DNA from: Umezawaea sp042738955
Lineage (GTDB): Bacteria; Actinomycetota; Actinomycetes; Mycobacteriales; Pseudonocardiaceae
Reading direction: 5' to 3'
Assembly (NCBI RefSeq): GCF_042738955.1
Contig: NZ_JBHYHC010000015.1
Span: 1-64,000, forward strand
Length of the DNA stretch: 64,000 bases
The translations under genes were made by a program, and so were the position numbers. This document shows positions 23,263 through 31,657 of the stretch, in pieces (the stretch's first letter is position 1; each line of letters opens with the position of its first letter). The notes beneath the pieces were generated by a model. That model did not search any database. It was given only the letters and a program-made list of their open reading frames with translations, and was not told where the DNA came from.

Positions 23263-26200
23263 GTGCGCAGGTGGGAACTCGTAGCCGATGGCTCCGCGAA
23301 GTTCTGGGAGATCGAGCGGGACGGCGCGAGCGTGACGGTGCGCTACGGGCGGCTGGGGTCCGTGGGGCAGACCAAGGTGAAGGACTTCGCGTCGGACGCC
23401 TTGGCCGTCGCCCACGTGGACAAGCTCGTGGCGGAGAAGGTGAAGAAGGGGTACGCGGAGGCGGGTGCCCCTGCCGCGGTGAAGCCCGCGGTGACCCCTG
23501 TGGCGGCAAGCCCTGCGGAAGTCGGTGCCACGGAGGTCGGTCCTGAGTGGCCGGACGAGGTGACCTTCGTGGTGCCGCCGTCGTGGCGTGGTGCGGCACG
23601 GCCGGTTCGGGGGCAGGCGCGGTCGCGGTCGGTGAAGTCCGCGCGGGAGGTCGACGCCTACCTGGCCGCGAAGGTGGAGCCGTTGCCCCGGCAGTTGGCG
23701 GACGCTCTGGTCAACCCCGATTCGGAGCCGGACCTCGTGGCGGCGGCCCGGTCCTACCTGGACGGTCAGGCCACGCCGGTGGGGGCCGCGGCGGTGGCGG
23801 CGACGCTGACGAGTGAGGCGTCGCGGTACTACGGGCGGGAGGACGTGGCCGCGCTGGCGGACGCGTGGGTGGTGCGGCACGGGTACGCGTTCGCCGCGGC
23901 GGCGGCCCGTGATCTGGGGCGGATCGAGATCGGGTGGTCGGGCGCGCGTCGCAAGGAGACGGCGAAGCTGGGGTGGCGGGTGGACGAGCACGCCCGCTGG
24001 CCCTACGCGAACCGGCAGGTCGTGGAGCGGTTGCGGGTTTTGCTGGCCGGGGCTCCCGAGGCCGACTACCTCGCCGCGGTGGAGGCGTTGGAGCCCGAGC
24101 GGGACTCGGTGCTGGCGCGGACGATCGCGGCCTACCTGGCGTCGACCCGGCACGACTGGGTGGACGAACTGTTCGCCGAGGTGATGGGCGCGGCCAGGCT
24201 GGTGGAGGAGCACCGGTTGTTCCTGGCGTCGCTGCGGACGGTGGAGCAGGTGGCCGCGGCGGCCGAGCGGAACGGCTACGGGGAGTGGATCAGCCAGCGG
24301 GACGTGCTGCCCACGCTGGTGTGCGCCATCGGGGCGGGGATCGCGCCGGTCGTGGACCGGCTGCTCGACGACAAGCCCGGTGACGACACGCGCAAGCTGT
24401 TGCTGGAGGCGTTGGCGTGGACGCCGACCGATGAGGCGTTCGGTCTGCTGCTGGGTCGGTTGGAGGACAGGTTCGTGCTGCCCGCGGTGGTCGGGGCGGT
24501 CAAGCGCTATCCCCGGCGGGCGGTGCGGTTGCTGGCGGCCGCGAACGGGGCGGCGGCGAGGTCGTTGCTGGTCGGGCACGTGAAGGGGAACCCGGCGCTG
24601 GTCGCGGCCGTGCTGCCGGAGCTGGACGAGGACCTGCGGGTGGTGGTCGAGGGGGCCGTCGCCGAGGAGGGGCCCGCGCCCGCCGCTCCCCCGGAGTTGT
24701 TGCCCGCGCTGCTGGTCACTCCCCCGTGGACGGTCAAGCGCGCCGCGGTGAAGCCCGTGGTGGTCGACGGGCTGGTGGCGGCGGTGCCGTCGGCGATGCG
24801 GTGGGAGCCGGGTGAGCGCGAGGTGTGGGCCGAGGCGTTCGGCTCGTACTACTGGCCGAACACGAAGTTCCCGGACTGGGTGGTGGCCCTCCCCCAGATG
24901 CTGAAGGGCAAGATCCCTCACCACCTTCAGCCCGCGCTCGTCATGAAAGCGCCGGAGAAGCTGGTGCGGCCAATCCTCGCCGAGTGGCGGCCGGAGACGT
25001 GGGGCGCGATGAACTGGGGAAAGCCGTTCGTGGCCCGGTTCGGGCTCGACGGGCTCCCGGTGGTGCAGCGGATCGCGGAGGGCGCTCCGTCCACGGCGGG
25101 TGAGCTGCTGCTGCCGTTCGTGGACCAGCGGATCGCGGAGGTGATGGCGGACTGGCTGGTGCGCCTCAAGTCGGCGAACGCCGTGGCCACCGCGTGGTTG
25201 CTGCGGCACGCCGAGGCCGCGGCGCGGATGCTGGTGCCAGCTGCGGTGGGCAAGGCCGGTAAGCCGCGGCGGGCCGCCGAGACGGCGTTGCGGCTGATCG
25301 CGGCACGGGCGGACGTCGACGTGGTGCGACAGGCGGCGAAAGAGCACGGGGAACGGGTGGAGGCGGCGGTCGAGGCGTTGATCAGCGCGGATCCGCTGGA
25401 CGTCGTCCCGGCGAAGGTCCCCCTGGTGGGTGAGTGGGCCGAGCCGTCGTTGCTGCCGCGGATCTTGTTGCGGGACAAGGGGCATTCGCTGCCGGACCCG
25501 GCGGTGGGGCACGTGCTGACGATGTTGGCGATGTCGAAGCCGGACGACGTGTTCGCGGGCGTGGACGTGGTGCGGGAGCTGTGCGACCCGGAGTCGCTGG
25601 CGCGGTTCGCGTGGGCGGTGTTCGAGGCGTGGCGGGCCGCGGGGACACCGCCGAAGGACGGGTGGGTGCTGCCCGTGCTGGGGGTGCTGGGCGACGACGA
25701 GGTCGTGCGGGCGCTCGCGCCCGTCATCCGGGCGTGGCCCGGTGAGGGCGGGCACTCGAAGGCGGTGGCCGGGCTGGGGGTGTTGGCGGCGATCGGCTCG
25801 GACGTGGCGCTGCTGCACCTCAACGGGATCGCGCAGAAGGCCCAGTTCGGCGGGTTGAAGTCGCGGGCGCGGGAGATGATCGACCAGGTCGCGGCCGAGC
25901 TGGGGCTGACCGGGGAGCAGTTGGCCGACCGGTTGGTGCCGGACTTCGGGCTGGACGACGCGGCGACGCTGGTCGTCGACTACGGGCCGCGGAAGTTCCT
26001 GGTGGGGTTCGACGAGCAGCTCAAGCCGTACGTGGAGGACGGCGACGGCAAGCGGCGCAAGGACCTGCCGAAGCCGGGCGCGAAGGACGACCCGGAGTTG
26101 GCGGTCGCGGAGCACAAGCGGTTCGGGCTGTTGAAGAAGGACGTGCGGACGGTCGCGGCCGACCAGATCCGCCGGTTCGAGGCGGCGATGGTGGCGCGGC

Positions 26201-26838
26201 GGCGGTGGCCCGCCGAGGAGTTCCGGACGCTGTTCGTGGCGCACCCGCTGCTGTGGCACGTGGTGCGGCGGCTGGTGTGGGTGACCGAGGACGGGCTGGG
26301 GTTCCGGTTGGCCGAGGACCGGACGTTCGCCGACGTGCACGACGACGTGGTCGACCTGCCGTCGGACGCGGTCGTGGGGATCGCGCACCCGCTGGACCTG
26401 GCGGGCACGCTGGACGGGTGGGCGGAGGTGTTCGCGGACTACGAGATCCTGCAACCGTTCGCGCAGCTCGGCAGGCCAGTGCACGCGTTCACCGCCGAGG
26501 AGCGGGCGGGCAACGCGCTGGCGCGGTTCGAGGGGGTGGCGGTGCCGGTCGGCAAGGTGCTGGGCCTGGTCAACCGCGGGTGGCACCGCGGGGAGCCGCA
26601 GGACGCGGGCGTGGAGTGCTGGATCACCAAACCGGTGCCGGGCGGGTCGCTGGTGGTCAACCTCGATCCCGGCATCCCGGTCGGGATCGTCACGATGTTC
26701 GAGGAGCAGAAGCTGACCTCGGTGTGGCTCAACGACCGCGGCGGCGACTGGGCTCGGCGGGGTTCCCGGAAGTTCGCCGAGCTGGACCCGATCACCGCGT
26801 CCGAACTGCTGGCCGACCTGTCGTCCCTGACGAGCTGA
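23263..26838 (+). CDS. WGR-DUF4132 protein (MolR/YehI-like)
   Basis: 1191 residues from GTG 23263 after GGGGAAG. Residues 1-65 form a WGR domain (FWEIERDGASVTVRYGRLG, with Tyr in place of Trp in the WGR triplet), known for binding nucleic acid in PARP-related proteins. A Pro/Ala linker precedes a very long helical, HEAT-like body rich in Ala-Val-Arg, and the C-terminal 250 residues fit DUF4132 (KDLPKPGAKDD, LLWHVVRRLVWV, DVVDLPSDAVVGIAHPL). The E. coli counterpart is yehI, formerly molR. It opens a five-gene operon whose other members match yehL, yehM, yehP and yehQ. It may sense damaged or foreign nucleic acid and feed the MoxR ATPase; that is inference. Confidence 0.85.
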   Translation: MRRWELVADGSAKFWEIERDGASVTVRYGRLGSVGQTKVKDFASDALAVAHVDKLVAEKVKKGYAEAGAPAAVKPAVTPVAASPAEVGATEVGPEWPDEVTFVVPPSWRGAARPVRGQARSRSVKSAREVDAYLAAKVEPLPRQLADALVNPDSEPDLVAAARSYLDGQATPVGAAAVAATLTSEASRYYGREDVAALADAWVVRHGYAFAAAAARDLGRIEIGWSGARRKETAKLGWRVDEHARWPYANRQVVERLRVLLAGAPEADYLAAVEALEPERDSVLARTIAAYLASTRHDWVDELFAEVMGAARLVEEHRLFLASLRTVEQVAAAAERNGYGEWISQRDVLPTLVCAIGAGIAPVVDRLLDDKPGDDTRKLLLEALAWTPTDEAFGLLLGRLEDRFVLPAVVGAVKRYPRRAVRLLAAANGAAARSLLVGHVKGNPALVAAVLPELDEDLRVVVEGAVAEEGPAPAAPPELLPALLVTPPWTVKRAAVKPVVVDGLVAAVPSAMRWEPGEREVWAEAFGSYYWPNTKFPDWVVALPQMLKGKIPHHLQPALVMKAPEKLVRPILAEWRPETWGAMNWGKPFVARFGLDGLPVVQRIAEGAPSTAGELLLPFVDQRIAEVMADWLVRLKSANAVATAWLLRHAEAAARMLVPAAVGKAGKPRRAAETALRLIAARADVDVVRQAAKEHGERVEAAVEALISADPLDVVPAKVPLVGEWAEPSLLPRILLRDKGHSLPDPAVGHVLTMLAMSKPDDVFAGVDVVRELCDPESLARFAWAVFEAWRAAGTPPKDGWVLPVLGVLGDDEVVRALAPVIRAWPGEGGHSKAVAGLGVLAAIGSDVALLHLNGIAQKAQFGGLKSRAREMIDQVAAELGLTGEQLADRLVPDFGLDDAATLVVDYGPRKFLVGFDEQLKPYVEDGDGKRRKDLPKPGAKDDPELAVAEHKRFGLLKKDVRTVAADQIRRFEAAMVARRRWPAEEFRTLFVAHPLLWHVVRRLVWVTEDGLGFRLAEDRTFADVHDDVVDLPSDAVVGIAHPLDLAGTLDGWAEVFADYEILQPFAQLGRPVHAFTAEERAGNALARFEGVAVPVGKVLGLVNRGWHRGEPQDAGVECWITKPVPGGSLVVNLDPGIPVGIVTMFEEQKLTSVWLNDRGGDWARRGSRKFAELDPITASELLADLSSLTS

Positions 26839-26846
26839 GGAATCCG

Positions 26847-27938
26847 TTGTCCGACATGAAGAAGGTCCAGCGGCCACCGGCCGAGGTGCGGTTCGCCGAC
26901 GAGCTGGCGCACCTGCGCGCGACCGACACGGCGCACCGGCCGCCGGGGTGGGCGTTGAGCTTGCAGGGGGCGCGGCGGTTCATCGTGGGTGATCCGCGGG
27001 AGGGCGTGACGCGCAAGTTCGTGGGTGATCCGTCGTTGATCGACCGGGCGCTCGTGACGCTCGCGACGAGTCGCGGGCTGATGCTGGTGGGCGAGCCGGG
27101 GACGGCGAAGTCGCTGCTGTCGGAGTTGATCGCGGCGGCGGTGTGCGGCGAGTCGACGTTGACGATCCAGGGCGGGGCGGCGACGACCGAGGACCAGATC
27201 AAGTACTCGTGGAACTACGCGCTGCTGGTCTCGGAGGGGCCGTCGCCGCGGTCGCTGGTGCCCGCGCCGATGTTGCGGGGCATGGCCGAGGGCAAGGTGG
27301 TGCGGTTCGAGGAGATCACCCGGTGTCCGCTGGAGGTGCAGGACAGCCTGTTGTCGCTGCTGTCCGAGCGGGTGGTGGCGATCCCGGAGCTGACCGGGCC
27401 GGACGCGATGGTGTTCGCCAACGACGGGTTCAGCGTGATCGCGACCGCCAACACGCGGGACCGGGGCGTCAACGAGATGAGCGCGGCGCTCAAGCGGCGG
27501 TTCAACTTCGAGACCGTGTTCCCGATCGCGGACTTCGCCACCGAGCTGGACCTGGTGGAGCAGGAGGCGCGGGCGCTGCTGGAGCGGTCGGGCGTCGGCG
27601 TGCAGCCCCGGCGGGACGTGCTGGAGGTGCTGGTGACGACGTTCCGGGAGCTGCGGGACGGGGTGACGGCGTCGGGGCAGCCGATGGACCGGCTGACGAC
27701 GGTGATGAGCACGGCGGAAGCGGTGTCGGTCGCGCACGCGGTGGGGTTGCGCGGGTGGTTCCTGCGCGGGGAGGCGGGCACGCCCGCGGACCTGGTGGAG
27801 TGCCTGGCAGGGACGGCGGCCAAGGACAACGCGGACGACCTGGCGCGGTTGCGGCGGTACCTGGAGCAGCAGGCGTCACGTCGCCGGGGTGAGCAGTGGC
27901 AGGCGCTGCACCAGGCCCGTCACCTGCTGCCCGGCTGA
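26847..27938 (+). CDS. MoxR-type AAA+ ATPase (YehL subfamily)
   Basis: 363 residues from TTG 26847, which has GAGG at proper distance; ATG 26856 is the alternative. Walker A is GEPGTAKSLL, Walker B RFEEI, sensor 1 IATANTRDRG, and the arginine-finger helix ALKRRFNF. MoxR ATPases pair with von Willebrand A proteins to remodel or mature protein targets. The gene begins 8 bases after the WGR-DUF4132 stop, and its stop overlaps the next start (TGATG). In the E. coli set the homologue is YehL, defining one MoxR subfamily. Confidence 0.9.
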   Translation: MSDMKKVQRPPAEVRFADELAHLRATDTAHRPPGWALSLQGARRFIVGDPREGVTRKFVGDPSLIDRALVTLATSRGLMLVGEPGTAKSLLSELIAAAVCGESTLTIQGGAATTEDQIKYSWNYALLVSEGPSPRSLVPAPMLRGMAEGKVVRFEEITRCPLEVQDSLLSLLSERVVAIPELTGPDAMVFANDGFSVIATANTRDRGVNEMSAALKRRFNFETVFPIADFATELDLVEQEARALLERSGVGVQPRRDVLEVLVTTFRELRDGVTASGQPMDRLTTVMSTAEAVSVAHAVGLRGWFLRGEAGTPADLVECLAGTAAKDNADDLARLRRYLEQQASRRRGEQWQALHQARHLLPG

Positions 27939-30436
27939 TGGCGACCACGTTCGTCGGGGTCCGGCACCACAGCCCGGCGTGCGCGCGGCTGGTGGCGTCG
28001 ACCATCGAGGTGCTGCGGCCCGCGCACGTGCTGGTGGAGGGGCCGGTCGACATGAACGACCGGCTCGACGAGCTGCTGCTCGGGCACGAGCTGCCGGTGG
28101 CGGTCTACACCTACTACCGGGACGAGGAGCGGTCGCACGCGTCGTGGACGCCGTTCTGCGAGTACTCGCCGGAGTGGGTCGCGATCACGGCGGGGCGGGC
28201 GTGCGGGGCTCGGGTGAGCTTCATCGACCTTCCCGCATGGCATCCGGCGTTCGCCGGGCTGGGCAACCGGTACGCCGACGCGGAGGCGCGGTACACCGAG
28301 GTGACGGCGAGGCTGTGCCGGGAGTTCGCGGTCGACAACGTCGACGCGTTGTGGGACCACCTGGTGGAGGTGGAGCCCGACGAGGGGGTCGCGGAGCGGC
28401 TGACGGCGTACTTCGACCTGCTGCGGGGTGAGGTGGCGGCCGGGGACGACGACGTGGCGCGCGAGGAGTACATGGCGCGGTGGATCCGGGCGGCTCAGGA
28501 GGATGCCGGGGATCGGCCGGTGGTCGTGGTGACGGGTGGATTCCACACGCCCGCGCTGCGGGTGTTGGCGGGGCGGGCCGGGGCGGCGGGATCGCTGGGG
28601 GAAGCGAAGAGGCCTGGAACGGTGGCTTCGCCGGGACCGGCCGGGCGGCCGGAGGACGCGGGATGGCCGGAGGCGGCGAAACCGCCGGAAGGAACGGAGA
28701 GAGCCGCAACTGCGGTACCGCCGGAACTGGCTGGGGCAGCGGAGGAGTCGGAGTGGCGGCGGGCGGCGGGGCCGCTGGAAAACGCGGAGAACGCGGAGAA
28801 CGCGGAGAACGCGGAGAAGCCTAGGGCGGCTGGGGTGGGGTGGCCGGAGGTGCCTCGGCCGCCGGTGGACGCCGAGGGGGCCAGTTATCTGGTGCCGTAC
28901 TCGTTTCGGCGGTTGGACTCGTTCACCGGGTACCAGTCCGGGATGCCGTCGCCTGAGTACTACCAGCGGTTGTGGACCGATGGGGTGGCTGGTGCGGCTG
29001 TCGCGTTGGTGGAGTCGGTGGTGGGGCGGTTGCGGCGGCGTCGGCAGGTGGTGTCGACGGCGGATTTGATCGCGGCTCGGACGTTGGCTGAGGGGTTGGC
29101 GCGGTTGCGGGGGCATGGGCAGCCGTCGCGGACTGATGTGCTCGACGGGTTGGTCGGGGCGTTGGTGTCGGAAGACCTGACGCAGCCGCCGCCGTGGACG
29201 GTGCGGGGGCCGTTGCGGGCGGGGGCGCATCCGGCGTTGGTGGAGATGGTGGCCGCGCTCAGCGGGGATCGGGTGGGGCGGTTGCACTCGGCTACGCCTG
29301 CTCCCCCGCTGGTGGAGGCGGTGCGGGCGGAGTTGGCCGCGCTCGGGCTCGACGGGCGGGGTGAGGTGCGGGTCGACCTGGCCGATGAGCTGGGGTTGCG
29401 GCGGAGTCGGGTGTTGCACCGGCTGCGGGTGTTGGGGATCGGTGGGTTTCGGCGGTTGGCCGGGCCTTCCGGGGGTGGTGATCCGGTGTTCGTCGAGCGG
29501 TGGGAGTTGGCGCCGTCCGAGGATCGGGTGCCCGCGTTGATCGAGGCTTCCATCCACGGGGCGACGTTGGGTGAGGCGGCGGCCGCGGTGTTGCACGCGC
29601 GGGTGCCGGACGCGGAGATCGACGAGGTCGCGGTAGTGCTGTTCGACGCCGCGCTGTGCGGGATCTCCGAGGTGTCCGACGGTGCGGTGGCGGCGTTGAC
29701 CGCGCGGATCGGCGGGGCCGGGATGCTGGGGGCGTTGGGGCGGGTGCTGACCGCCGTGGTGGGGCTGTGGCGGCACGACCGGTTGTTCGGCACGGCCGGG
29801 AGCGCGGTGCTGGGGGCGGTGATCGACGCCGCGGTGAACCGGGTGTTGTGGCTGGTGGAGGGGCTGCACGGCGGGGCGGAACCGGCGGATCGCGGGCGGT
29901 TGGGGGCGGTGGTGGCGACGCGGGACGCGGTGCTGCACGCCGGGTCCGTGCTGGAGCACGGGCGGGAGGCGGCCGTGGCGGTGTTCCGGCGGGTCGAGGC
30001 GGACGGGCAGGCACCGCCGGACCTGCGCGGGGCGGCGTTCGGGTTCGGGTGGTCGCTCGGGGAGTCGGGCGACGTGGGACGGTCGGTGCGGGGGATGTCC
30101 GGGCCGCGGACGATCGGCGACTGGCTGGCCGGGCTGTTCGCGGTGGCGCGGGAGGAGGTGCTGTCTGCGGAGGCCGTGGTCGGCTTGCTGGACGACCTGG
30201 TGCACGCGCTGTCCGAAGAGGACTTCCTGGTGGCGCTTCCGGCACTGCGGCAGGCTTTCGCGTACTTCCCGCCCGCCGAGCGGGAGACGATCGCGAAGCG
30301 GGTCATGGTGCGGCGGGGAGTCGCGGGATCGGCGCGGGCGGTGGTGCGGATCGACGTGGATCCGCTGGTGGTCGCGGCGGGGATGGCGTTGGACGCCAAG
30401 GTCGACGCGGTGCTCGCGCGGGAGGGGTTGGCGTGA
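27938..30436 (+). CDS. DUF5682 protein (YehM-like)
   Basis: 832 residues. The N-terminus FVGVRHHSPACARLV...VLVEGP, DLPAWHPAF and VVVVTGGFHTPAL resemble DUF5682, a family with a conserved His-rich start reminiscent of metal-dependent or TraB-like folds. A 100-residue low-complexity insertion (Ala/Gly/Pro/Glu) follows at about 205-310, including the 4x ENA repeat, and then YLVPYSFRRLD...GYQSGMPSPEYYQR. The C-terminal half is helical. Overlaps neighbours on both sides (TGATG at the start, GTGA at the end), so stoichiometric expression with the ATPase and the VWA protein is likely. Biochemical role unknown. Confidence 0.8.
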   Translation: MATTFVGVRHHSPACARLVASTIEVLRPAHVLVEGPVDMNDRLDELLLGHELPVAVYTYYRDEERSHASWTPFCEYSPEWVAITAGRACGARVSFIDLPAWHPAFAGLGNRYADAEARYTEVTARLCREFAVDNVDALWDHLVEVEPDEGVAERLTAYFDLLRGEVAAGDDDVAREEYMARWIRAAQEDAGDRPVVVVTGGFHTPALRVLAGRAGAAGSLGEAKRPGTVASPGPAGRPEDAGWPEAAKPPEGTERAATAVPPELAGAAEESEWRRAAGPLENAENAENAENAEKPRAAGVGWPEVPRPPVDAEGASYLVPYSFRRLDSFTGYQSGMPSPEYYQRLWTDGVAGAAVALVESVVGRLRRRRQVVSTADLIAARTLAEGLARLRGHGQPSRTDVLDGLVGALVSEDLTQPPPWTVRGPLRAGAHPALVEMVAALSGDRVGRLHSATPAPPLVEAVRAELAALGLDGRGEVRVDLADELGLRRSRVLHRLRVLGIGGFRRLAGPSGGGDPVFVERWELAPSEDRVPALIEASIHGATLGEAAAAVLHARVPDAEIDEVAVVLFDAALCGISEVSDGAVAALTARIGGAGMLGALGRVLTAVVGLWRHDRLFGTAGSAVLGAVIDAAVNRVLWLVEGLHGGAEPADRGRLGAVVATRDAVLHAGSVLEHGREAAVAVFRRVEADGQAPPDLRGAAFGFGWSLGESGDVGRSVRGMSGPRTIGDWLAGLFAVAREEVLSAEAVVGLLDDLVHALSEEDFLVALPALRQAFAYFPPAERETIAKRVMVRRGVAGSARAVVRIDVDPLVVAAGMALDAKVDAVLAREGLA
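28778..28819 (+). repeat. 9-bp tandem repeat coding for Glu-Asn-Ala
   Basis: Four perfect to near-perfect copies of GAGAACGCG (the first is GAAAACGCG) plus a partial fifth encode ENA-ENA-ENA-ENA-EK within the linker of the DUF5682 protein. The 9-base unit keeps frame, so copy number could vary by slippage without breaking the gene. Confidence 0.85.
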
Positions 30437-31536
30437 CGGGGATGGAGCGGTGGCGGTTGATCCTCGGGGAGCCCGCGGCCCCGCACTGCGGCGCGCCGGG
30501 CGCGGACGCGGTGGCGCTGGACGCGGCGCTGGAATGGCTGTACGGCAGGGATCCGGAGCTGAAGACCCGCGAGGTGCGGCGGGGTGGGCAGGGCGAGTCG
30601 GTGCTGAGCACCGTGAAGTGGCTGGACGAGATCCACCGGCTGTTCCCGAAGGAGACGGTCGAGCGGCTGGAGCGGGACGCGGTCGAGCGGTACGACATCA
30701 CCGAGATCGTCACCGACCCCGAGGTGCTGGCGCGCATCGAGCCCAACGCGGCACTGCTGCGGGCGGTGTTGCGCACCAAGCACCTGATGAACCCGAAGGT
30801 GCTGGAGCTGGCGCGGCGGATCGTGGAATCCGTGGTGCGGGAGCTGATGCGGAAGCTGGCCAGGGAGGTGCGGCAGTCGTTCACCGGCACGCGGTCGCGG
30901 CGGCCCAGTACCTTCAAGCAGGCGCGGAACTTCGACTTCCGGCGGACGATCCGGTCGAACCTGGCGCACTACCAGCCGGACAAGCGGCGGGTGCTCATCG
31001 AGAAACCGGTGTTCTCGTCGCGGACGCGGCGGCACCTCGACCAGTGGCAGCTGATCCTGGTGGTGGACCAGTCCGGGTCGATGGCGGGATCGGTGATCCA
31101 CTCGGCGGTGACGGCGGCGTGCCTGTGGGGGCTGCCGGGGCTCAAGACGCACCTGGTCGCGTTCGACACGGCCGTGGTGGACCTGACGGCGGACGTGACG
31201 GATCCGGTGGAGCTGCTGATGAAGGTGCAGCTCGGTGGGGGTACCGATATCGCGAAGGCGATGGGGTACGCGGCGGGGCTGGTGGAGAACCCGCGGCGGG
31301 CGATCGTCGTGGTGATCACCGACTTCTTCGAGGGTGGCGACGAGAGCCGGTTGGTGCGGACCGTGCGCACGCTCGTGGAGCAGGGCAGTCAGGTGCTCGG
31401 GCTGGCGGCGCTCGACGAGGACGCGAACCCGCACTACGACCGGGTTCTCGCTCAGCGGTTGGCAGACGTGGGGGCGCACGTGGGCGCGATGACGCCGGGG
31501 CAGTTGGCGGAGTTCGTCGCGGAGAGGCTGGGGTGA
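30433..31536 (+). CDS. VWA-domain protein (CoxE/YehP-like)
   Basis: 367 residues from GTG 30433 overlapping the preceding stop (GTGA); ATG 30442 is possible. The N-terminal 190 residues are helical (AALEWLYGRDPELKTREV, FRRTIRSNLAHYQ). The von Willebrand factor A domain starts near residue 205 with an intact metal-ion site: DQSGSMAGS, GGGTDIAKA and VITDFFEGG. VWA proteins of this type act as adaptors or substrates of MoxR ATPases. Fourth gene of the operon. After its stop comes a decayed duplication of its own last codons (31537-31657). Confidence 0.9.
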   Translation: MTGMERWRLILGEPAAPHCGAPGADAVALDAALEWLYGRDPELKTREVRRGGQGESVLSTVKWLDEIHRLFPKETVERLERDAVERYDITEIVTDPEVLARIEPNAALLRAVLRTKHLMNPKVLELARRIVESVVRELMRKLAREVRQSFTGTRSRRPSTFKQARNFDFRRTIRSNLAHYQPDKRRVLIEKPVFSSRTRRHLDQWQLILVVDQSGSMAGSVIHSAVTAACLWGLPGLKTHLVAFDTAVVDLTADVTDPVELLMKVQLGGGTDIAKAMGYAAGLVENPRRAIVVVITDFFEGGDESRLVRTVRTLVEQGSQVLGLAALDEDANPHYDRVLAQRLADVGAHVGAMTPGQLAEFVAERLG

Positions 31537-31657
31537 TGTGCGATAACGCCAGGACGCCGGGGCGAGTTCGCCGCCGAAGGGCTGGGCTGATGGGAAACGA
31601 CCTCAGCGCGACAACCGCGGAGCACTGGGCCGAGGGCAGCGCCGGAAGGCTGGAGTG
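31537..31657 (+). repeat. Degenerate duplications of the 3' end of the VWA gene
   Basis: The last codons of the VWA gene (ACGCCGGGGCAG...GAGTTCGTCGCGGAGAGGCTGGGGTGATG, 31491-31538 region) recur in altered form at about 31555-31592 (ACGCCGGGGCGAGTTCGCC, then GCTGGGCTGATG), and once more, weakly, before the next start at 31658 (GGCTGGAGTGATG). Each copy ends in a stop joined to ATG. This looks like tandem duplication followed by decay; it leaves two tiny spurious starts before the SWIM gene. Confidence 0.6.
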
